From Vondammii sp040505895 (GTDB taxonomy: Bacteria > Pseudomonadota > Gammaproteobacteria > Chromatiales > Chromatiaceae): a DNA stretch of 64,000 nucleotides. The stretch lies in assembly GCA_040505895.1 (NCBI GenBank), contig JBEVXU010000011.1, positions 1 to 64,000 on the forward strand, read 5' to 3'. Of the stretch, positions 57,947-64,000 are shown in pieces. The notes beneath the pieces are model-generated. The model was not told the origin of the DNA and searched no databases. It saw only the letters and a program-made list of their open reading frames with translations. A program made the position numbers and the translations under genes. Position 1 is the stretch's first letter; every line of letters starts with the position of its first letter.

Positions 57947-60900
57947 GTGCGCATAAAGCAGCGGTTAATGTTCAGTGTAATGCTACCGTTGTTACTGGTG
58001 GCCGTGTTGTTTGCAGCCAGCAGGCATGAATCCAATGAAACGGAAAAATTCACCCACCAGCAGCTGTACGTTAAACAAATAGAGAAGGCGGTGTTCGATC
58101 TGACGCTGCTGGGCTACGAATTGTATGGACTCCAAACCAATCCACGGGTGCCGCGACAGTGGCAGACACGTCACCGCTCCCTGGGTGATTTGCTGGATCA
58201 GTCGGAAAGTATTCTCAAGGATGATGGGATTCATGTCGAGCGGATGCTCGAATTACATACTCACCTCTCCTATCTGTTCAGTAAATTGCATAACAGTGAT
58301 AACACGGATAATACCTCAACCAATACCGTAAGCAGCGGGGTATACGGACTCAAGGAACTCGTCAGCGGGCAGATGCGCACGGCACTGCAGCTGATGCTCA
58401 GCGAGACCCACCGACTGGTCAAGAAGATCACTCTGTCCCATGATCATCGACGGGCCATCACCCGTAACACCTCCATTGCCACGATCTCTCTGATTGCCAT
58501 CATCACCTCGCTATTGGCATGGCGCGTGGTAATGAGTGTTGTGGCCCCCGTTGCCCGACTGCGCAAGGGCACCGAACTGATTGGCAGCGGAGACCTTTCA
58601 CACCAGGTCGGCACCCAGGCCGAGGACGAGATTGGCGAGCTATCAAGGGACTTCGACACCATGACCGCCAACCTCAAGAATGTCACCGCCTCCCGGGAGG
58701 AGATGAAGCAGGAGATGGAGACCCGCAAAAAGATTCAGGCCCATCTGGAGGAGACGGCGGATCAGCTCAAACGCAGCCATCAGCTGATCGAAATCATCGA
58801 CGACCTGCGCAGCCGATTTATCAAGGAGCCCGAACCCTTCAACATGTTCGATACGCTGCTGCGGCACATACTCAACTTCTCCGGCAGCGAATTTGGCTTT
58901 ATCGGTGAAGTGTTGCACGAGGATGATGACACGCCCTATCTAAAGGCATACGCCTTCAGCAACATCGCCTGGGATGAGGAGACCCAGCGTTTCTATGAAG
59001 AGCACAAGCAACAGGGATTCATCTTCAAGAATCTCGACAATCTCTTTGGCCGGGTAATCACCTCGGGTGAACCGGTGCTGGCCAATGATGTCCCACATGA
59101 CCCACGGGCTGTCGGTACACCCCCTGGACACCCGCCAATAGCGGCCTTCCTGGGATTGCCGGTCTACTACGGCAGTGAACTTGTGGGAACCATCTGCCAA
59201 GCCAATCGCGCCGGAGGCTACGACCAGGCACTGATAGCCGAACTACAGCCGGTGGTCGATGCCTGTGGCCAGATCATGGCGGCACGTTTCGAACAGCAAG
59301 CACATCTGCAGGATGAGGAGTACCGACACCACAATGAGAGGCGGCTGCAGCAGCTCAGGAAGGCCGAAGAGCTGGCCGACAAACCGTTCATGGAAGAGGT
59401 GGTGGCGATTGCTATGGATATAACCAACAGCCACATCGGCTATTTACATCTGGTTGATGAAGCACAGGAGACACTCCGGCTGATTGTGTGGAATGACGAA
59501 ACCCTGGGACACAGCACTACCGTGGACGGCGAACAGTGCCCTCTGTCGCAGAGCGGAATTTGGGCTGATGCGGTGAGGCAGCGACGCACAGTGGTCCACA
59601 ACGACTATCCCAACACCGACAAGCACCAAGGCTATCCCCCTGAGCACATCCCCCTCACTCGCTACATGAGCACGCCGGCACTCACTCACGGTCACGTGGA
59701 AATGGTAATCGGCGTAGGCAACAAGGAGGCATCTTACAAGGATACAGATATTCAGCAGCTGGAACTGGTGGCGGACGACGCGATGAAGATCATCATGCGC
59801 CGAAGGGCCGAACAGCAGCTACTCATCGCCAAGGAGGCGGCCGAGGCCGCCAACCGCTCCAAATCGACCTTCCTCGCCACCATGAGCCACGAGATACGCA
59901 CCCCGATGAACTCCATCATCGGCATGTCCCAGTTGGCACTACAGACCGAACTTACCGCCAAACAGCACAACTACATTGAAAATACCCATAGCTCGGCCAC
60001 CCTCTTGCTGCGCATCATCAACGATATCCTCGATTTCTCCAAGATAGAGGCCGGTCGCCTCGAGATCGAATCGGTGGACTTTCGGCTGGAGAGGGTACTG
60101 GACAACCTCGCCAACATGGTGGGTCTCACGGCGGCCGAGAAGAGGCTGGAACTGATCTTCGATATCGATCCCAACGTACCTCTCTCCCTTGTGGGCGACC
60201 CGGTACGACTCACCCAGATACTGGTGAACCTTGGCAGCAATGCGGTGAAGTTCACCGACGAGGGGGAAATCGTCATCACCTGCCATGTGGTCGAAACCGG
60301 ATACCGCAAGGTAACCCTGCAATTCAGTGTGCGGGATACCGGTATTGGCCTGAGCGACGAGCAACAGCAGAAACTGTTTACACCCTTCTCCCAGGCCGAT
60401 GCATCGGTCTCACGACGCTATGGCGGGACCGGTCTCGGTCTTGCCATAGCCAGGCGACTGGTGATACTGATGGGTGGTGAGTTGCACGTAAAGAGCGCCC
60501 CAGGCGTCGGCAGCACCTTCCTCTTTAGCGTGGTCTTCGACTTCGGAGAAGTCTCGGAACCACTGAAACAGCTCGCCACCAACAGCCTCGGCGGTGTGCG
60601 GGTACTGGTGGTTGACGACAACGACACCGCTCGGGAGATCCTTCAACACCTGCTGGAGCATTTCGGGCTGGATGTGGACTGCACCGACACCGGTAAAAAG
60701 GGCCTCGACCTGATCAAGGCCGCTGATGATGCCGGGGCGCCCTATGATTTGGCGATCATCGACTGGAAAATGCCGGGGCTGGATGGCCTGGAAACCGTGC
60801 GCACCCTGCAACAAGACGTCAACCTGGAGAGGCGACCGGCGGTGATAATGGTCACCGCCTACGATGTGGAGGAGCTTAAGGCAGCAGCTGCCGGCCTGGT

Positions 60901-62080
60901 TCTGCCAACTATACTGATCAAGCCTGTCAACCCGTCGAACCTGCTTGATGCGGTTCTGGTCACCTTGGGCCATGCCCCCCTGGAGAGGGCAGAATTGCTC
61001 TCCAAAACGACCTCCGGCAGCGAAGCATCACCGATGCTGCGTGGTGCACGAATACTGCTGGTGGAAGACAACAGGTTCAATCAGGAACTGGCGTTGGAAC
61101 TACTGACCAACGCAGGGATGAGTGTCAGGGTTGCCGCAGATGGTCTCGAGGCCCTGCATCTGGCCGATACAGAATCCTTCGATGGCGTGCTGATGGACGT
61201 GCAGATGCCCAGGATGGATGGACTGACCGCCACCCGTGAGCTGCGCCGGCAGGCGCGCTTTCGTACCCTGCCGATCATCGCCATGACGGCTGGGGTCATG
61301 GAGGAGGATCGCCGTGCCGTAGCCGATGCGGGCATGAACGACTACATCGCCAAACCGATCGATACCGGAGTAATGTTCGCCACCATGATCAAATGGATCA
61401 GGCCGAGCACACCGGAGAACGCCACCACCGATTTGCCGGACGATGCCCCAGCCACCAATAAGGAGAGTGAATTCGACCTGCTAGAGCATATCGATGTGGA
61501 AGCCGGGCTGAGGATGATACAGAGAAATGCCGTCCTCTACCGAAAGCTGCTGCGGATATTTCACGACACCAATGCCAATGTGGTTGCAGAGTTACGGGAG
61601 GCACTGGCATTGGGGGATCAGACGCTGGCCCGGCGCCTGGTTCACACCCTCAAGGCAGCGGCGGGAACGCTTGGCGCCCTGGAGGTACAGCAGGCGGCAG
61701 TCGATCTGGAAAACAGGCTGAAACAGGGAGCAGCCGGTGATCAGCTCGATGGCCATATCAAGGCCCTCAGCCACGCCCTGGCACCGGTAATCGCCTCGAT
61801 AGAGCGATTATTCAGTGCTGAGCCCAGCAGCGGCAACAATCAGCCACCCAACACGCTCGACATATCGATCCCGCTACTGCAGACATTGGCCCGACTGGTG
61901 GCACTACACGACGCCGAGGCGATCGAGGTATTGGAGCAGATGCACAACGAAGCGAATGGCAACGCCCTTCATCCCCAACTGGCACGGGTCAGAGATCTGG
62001 TTGGCGATTTTGAATTCGACACGGCACGTACACTGGTCGAACAGTTACTGGAGGAGGTGGAGGGTACACCGTCGGATTGA
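57947..62080 (+). CDS. Multi-domain hybrid phosphorelay kinase (HAMP-GAF-GAF-HK-REC-REC-Hpt)
   Basis: 1377 residues from a GTG with AGGAGGA upstream; an out-of-frame ATG seven bases earlier is ignored. First membrane helix about 8-25, a periplasmic helical domain to about 165, second helix about 180-200, HAMP to 250, two GAF domains (about 290-445 and 470-620). HisKA has His648 (ATMSHEIRTPMNSI), then HATPase_c (GGTGLGLAI). Receiver 1 has Asp939 (AIIDWKMPG), receiver 2 has Asp1084 (VLMDVQMPR), and Hpt has His1233 (LVHTLKAAAGTLG). All phospho-acceptors are present, so a full relay can run within one chain. The partner regulator may be the HD-GYP protein at 62205-63305. Confidence 0.95.
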   Translation: MRIKQRLMFSVMLPLLLVAVLFAASRHESNETEKFTHQQLYVKQIEKAVFDLTLLGYELYGLQTNPRVPRQWQTRHRSLGDLLDQSESILKDDGIHVERMLELHTHLSYLFSKLHNSDNTDNTSTNTVSSGVYGLKELVSGQMRTALQLMLSETHRLVKKITLSHDHRRAITRNTSIATISLIAIITSLLAWRVVMSVVAPVARLRKGTELIGSGDLSHQVGTQAEDEIGELSRDFDTMTANLKNVTASREEMKQEMETRKKIQAHLEETADQLKRSHQLIEIIDDLRSRFIKEPEPFNMFDTLLRHILNFSGSEFGFIGEVLHEDDDTPYLKAYAFSNIAWDEETQRFYEEHKQQGFIFKNLDNLFGRVITSGEPVLANDVPHDPRAVGTPPGHPPIAAFLGLPVYYGSELVGTICQANRAGGYDQALIAELQPVVDACGQIMAARFEQQAHLQDEEYRHHNERRLQQLRKAEELADKPFMEEVVAIAMDITNSHIGYLHLVDEAQETLRLIVWNDETLGHSTTVDGEQCPLSQSGIWADAVRQRRTVVHNDYPNTDKHQGYPPEHIPLTRYMSTPALTHGHVEMVIGVGNKEASYKDTDIQQLELVADDAMKIIMRRRAEQQLLIAKEAAEAANRSKSTFLATMSHEIRTPMNSIIGMSQLALQTELTAKQHNYIENTHSSATLLLRIINDILDFSKIEAGRLEIESVDFRLERVLDNLANMVGLTAAEKRLELIFDIDPNVPLSLVGDPVRLTQILVNLGSNAVKFTDEGEIVITCHVVETGYRKVTLQFSVRDTGIGLSDEQQQKLFTPFSQADASVSRRYGGTGLGLAIARRLVILMGGELHVKSAPGVGSTFLFSVVFDFGEVSEPLKQLATNSLGGVRVLVVDDNDTAREILQHLLEHFGLDVDCTDTGKKGLDLIKAADDAGAPYDLAIIDWKMPGLDGLETVRTLQQDVNLERRPAVIMVTAYDVEELKAAAAGLVLPTILIKPVNPSNLLDAVLVTLGHAPLERAELLSKTTSGSEASPMLRGARILLVEDNRFNQELALELLTNAGMSVRVAADGLEALHLADTESFDGVLMDVQMPRMDGLTATRELRRQARFRTLPIIAMTAGVMEEDRRAVADAGMNDYIAKPIDTGVMFATMIKWIRPSTPENATTDLPDDAPATNKESEFDLLEHIDVEAGLRMIQRNAVLYRKLLRIFHDTNANVVAELREALALGDQTLARRLVHTLKAAAGTLGALEVQQAAVDLENRLKQGAAGDQLDGHIKALSHALAPVIASIERLFSAEPSSGNNQPPNTLDISIPLLQTLARLVALHDAEAIEVLEQMHNEANGNALHPQLARVRDLVGDFEFDTARTLVEQLLEEVEGTPSD

Positions 62081-62155
62081 ATTACCGCTGATGGGGGAAT
62101 AGTGGCAAGGGTGTGCAGTAGCTTGCTCATCAAACAACGCCGGAGAGGAATTTAG

Positions 62156-62181
62156 GGGCAAAGCCCCCCTATGCTTTGCCC
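62156..62181. terminator. Hairpin between convergent signalling genes
   Basis: GGGCAAAGC (62156-62164) pairs with GCTTTGCCC (62173-62181) with an eight-base loop. It lies in the gap between the two convergent stops and probably ends both transcripts, although there is no long U-tract. Confidence 0.55.
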
Positions 62182-62204
62182 ATTCTACCAGCGGCCGACA
62201 CCGA

Positions 62205-63305
62205 TCATTCATCGCTATCCACAAAGCTGTGTGAAATCTCGACTATGGTGTGCTCAACGGCAGTAAATGCCTGAACCGCATCAGGATTAAAGTGCACACC
62301 CGCTCCCTGTGTGATGATATCGAAGGACTTCTCATGAGAAAAGGCCGGCTTGTATATGCGACGTGATATCAGCGCATCATAGACATCGGCGACGGCCATG
62401 AGTTGCCCGGAGAGGGGAATCTCTTCTCCCCTGAGACCCCGGGGATAGCCACTGCCATCCCATTTTTCGTGATGTGTGTAGGCGATTTCCCGGGCGATGC
62501 ACAGGAAGGATGAACTGCCGTGTCCCAGGTCCTGTTCCGAATTACGCAGTGCATCGAACCCCAGAGTGGTGTGGGTCTTCATGATTTCAAATTCATGGGG
62601 CTCCAGCGCACCGGGTTTCCGCAATATGGCATCCGGTATGCCCACCTTTCCCAGGTCATGCAGTGGAGCCGACTTGAACAACAGATTGATGGTGGCGTCA
62701 TCCAGCCGCTGATCATAGGCGGTGTTGTCCTTCAGGTAGTTGGCAATCTCCCTGATATAGTGCTGGGTTCGGCGGATATGGTTGCCGGTTTCATTGTCCC
62801 GCAGGCCAGAGAGCAGGGCCATACCATGAATCGTCACATCCTTGGTGATCTCCAGTTCCCGCGTACGGTCACGCACCAACTCTTCGAGCAACTCGTTCTG
62901 ATCAGCGAGACGATGCTGTGCCCGCTTGAGCGCCAGGTGGTTCTTTATGCGTTCTATGATAATCGGCGCTGACAGCGGCTTGGTGATGTAGTCACTTGCC
63001 CCCAATCCAAAACCGTAGGCCTCGTCGGTGGAGCTGCTACTGCCGGTCACGAAGATGATGGGAATATCCTGGGTGGCGGGGGTTGACTTGAGGGTCTCGC
63101 AGACAGTAAAGCCGTCCATGTCCGACATGACGATATCGAGCAGGATCAGGTCGGGGCGGGGTTCCTCCCTGGCATGTGCAATCGCCTCCTCGCCGTTCTT
63201 CGCCACCAGCAGCCGATACCAGGGCTTGAGAATATCCACCAGCGTGGCGAGGATGAAGCTGTCGTCATCCACCAGCAGCAAGGTCGCATCATGTTTGTGC
63301 GTCAT
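62205..63305 (-). CDS. Receiver plus HD-GYP domain response regulator
   Basis: 366 residues. Receiver 1-125 with phospho-acceptor in LILLDIVMSDMDGF and Lys in YITKPLSAP. The HD-GYP domain has HDLGKVGIPDAIL and THHEKWDGSGYPRGLRG, so the c-di-GMP phosphodiesterase site looks intact. The layout is the same as in the 26350-27462 regulator. It overlaps the upstream kinase fragment by four bases (ATGA), so they are one operon. Confidence 0.94.
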   Translation of the reverse strand: MTHKHDATLLLVDDDSFILATLVDILKPWYRLLVAKNGEEAIAHAREEPRPDLILLDIVMSDMDGFTVCETLKSTPATQDIPIIFVTGSSSSTDEAYGFGLGASDYITKPLSAPIIIERIKNHLALKRAQHRLADQNELLEELVRDRTRELEITKDVTIHGMALLSGLRDNETGNHIRRTQHYIREIANYLKDNTAYDQRLDDATINLLFKSAPLHDLGKVGIPDAILRKPGALEPHEFEIMKTHTTLGFDALRNSEQDLGHGSSSFLCIAREIAYTHHEKWDGSGYPRGLRGEEIPLSGQLMAVADVYDALISRRIYKPAFSHEKSFDIITQGAGVHFNPDAVQAFTAVEHTIVEISHSFVDSDE

Positions 63306-64000
63306 AGGGACTCATCCTGACTGGCGGGGTACGCACTACGGATGGATTCGAGGGTGTTGCGTGCACTACTCAGGTCGAAGCCCTGCAGTTGACCATGCAG
63401 GCGCTCAATGAGTTCACCGGGAATCTCACCGGCCAACCGCAGCGTCAGCTGGTTACCCAGCTCCAGCGCATCCGTATCGCCAATTCTCAGCAGTTCGTCA
63501 AGTTCAGTCATCAAGTCGAGCTGTTGCCGACCCGCTTCACCCTGAGAGGGGGCGGCCTTATCAAAGACATGCTCGACAAAGGCCCGGTTAAGTGTGGAGA
63601 TGACCTGCCGCAGGTTATCCTCAAAACCCTGGAGCAGGTTGTGGTATTCGCTGCTGTCACCATCGTTGAGCGCCTGCTCGAGATCTGCCGCTGAACGACT
63701 CAACCCCTCGGCCCCGATGATTCCGGCGGCGCTCTTCAGCGTATGGGCCAGATTGCGCAGGTCGTTCCACGCCTCGTCCTGTTGCATCTGACGAACGCCC
63801 TCCGGCCGCTCCCCGAACTCATCCAGGAAACGCTCCAGGGTGCGCTTGAAACGCAGCGGATCGCTGCCCAGGCGGCGCACACCTACCGCTATATCGATGC
63901 CCGGCAGGCTGGCTGGCAACATGGAGATGATCTCAACCGAATCCGGCTCCGCATAATCACTCTCCTCCAGTACGGCAATGCGGGGTGGAATCCAGCGCAG
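63302..64000 (-). CDS. Hybrid kinase C-terminus with Hpt domain (partial, cut by window end)
   Basis: The visible 232 residues are the C-terminal part of a larger protein that continues past the window edge: the frame stays open from 63922 to 64000. The Hpt domain (about 40-130 of the visible part) has HTLKSAAGIIGAEGLSRSA with the phospho-acceptor His. A helical tail follows (LDLMTELDELLRIGDTDALE). The rest is expected to be a hybrid kinase that phosphorylates the downstream HD-GYP regulator. Confidence 0.85.
   Translation of the reverse strand: MRWIPPRIAVLEESDYAEPDSVEIISMLPASLPGIDIAVGVRRLGSDPLRFKRTLERFLDEFGERPEGVRQMQQDEAWNDLRNLAHTLKSAAGIIGAEGLSRSAADLEQALNDGDSSEYHNLLQGFEDNLRQVISTLNRAFVEHVFDKAAPSQGEAGRQQLDLMTELDELLRIGDTDALELGNQLTLRLAGEIPGELIERLHGQLQGFDLSSARNTLESIRSAYPASQDESL

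Noticed and set aside
57940..57947. ATG start seven bases before the large kinase GTG
   Set aside because: It is out of frame with the kinase, and the GTG has the properly spaced AGGAGGA.

Overview
The window reads as a chromosome segment of a gammaproteobacterium. The supporting genes are an LpxL/HtrB-type lipid A acyltransferase, a BepA-type outer-membrane quality-control protease, RmuC, MtaB, XthA, TatD, RhlE, a Pcm methyltransferase and many hybrid sensor kinases with HD-GYP regulators. A free-living or symbiotic sulfur-oxidiser-like lineage (Chromatiales/Sedimenticola type) is my guess from gene style only; no sulfur gene is present. Coding density is high, but the gaps are rich in small repeats: heptamer arrays, at least four MITE-like inverted-repeat elements, REP-type palindromes, an integron attC site and a tRNA-Lys-like 3' fragment.

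Layout. 0.1-8.4 kb: paired heptamer arrays abutting a VWA/metallopeptidase-like gene, bepA, a MITE, a two-gene membrane VWA / Glu-Pro-repeat operon, lpxL-type acyltransferase, rhodanese and a glycine-zipper lipoprotein. 8.5-15 kb: a visibly more AT-rich accessory stretch with an MscS channel, a 53-residue Pmp3/YqaE gene, a DUF4124-glutaredoxin, a VF530-type protein, a tandem-motif acidic protein, a trans-sulfuration enzyme and a lone integron gene cassette. 15-22.3 kb: housekeeping genes (rmuC, mtaB, xthA, tatD, an AEC transporter), with a second heptamer pair and a second copy of the MITE. 22.5-28.1 kb: a B12-type radical SAM protein, a 7TM-DISM hybrid kinase and an HD-GYP regulator, then a nitroreductase. 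28.1-28.85 kb: a gene graveyard, in which a receiver-domain remnant lies next to a solute-binding-protein remnant interrupted by a small inverted-repeat element that carries a REP. 28.85-34.5 kb: pcm, carbamate kinase, a cyclic-2,3-diphosphoglycerate-synthetase-like protein, rhlE, a phosphoesterase and a helical lipoprotein. 34.7-39 kb: a two-subunit NAD-linked formate dehydrogenase. 39-40.7 kb: ornithine-lipid genes olsB-olsA. 40.9-46.1 kb: a membrane P-loop protein, a second B12-type radical SAM protein and a second 7TM-DISM hybrid kinase. 46.1-55.4 kb: a complete oxidative ornithine degradation operon (ord-ortA-ortB-oraS-oraE-orr) ending in an ACP/acyl-AMP-ligase/acyltransferase fusion. 55.4-56.9 kb: two different MITEs, a YjfB-family motility gene with a convincing sigma-28 promoter, and the tRNA fragment. 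56.9-64 kb: a solute-binding sensor protein, a 1377-residue phosphorelay kinase and a convergent HD-GYP regulator/kinase pair cut by the window end.

How it fits together. Two themes recur. The first is ornithine/arginine and lipid chemistry: ornithine is degraded to acetyl-CoA and D-alanine (ord/ort/ora/orr), a carbamate kinase could handle carbamoyl phosphate, OlsBA would draw ornithine into membrane lipid, and the ornithine operon itself ends in an acyl-activating acyltransferase. The second is signalling: four hybrid kinases and three receiver/HD-GYP units would feed phosphorelays and cyclic-di-GMP breakdown. The most unusual observation is that each of the two B12-type radical SAM genes is directly followed by a 7TM-DISM hybrid kinase, which suggests a repeated functional module.
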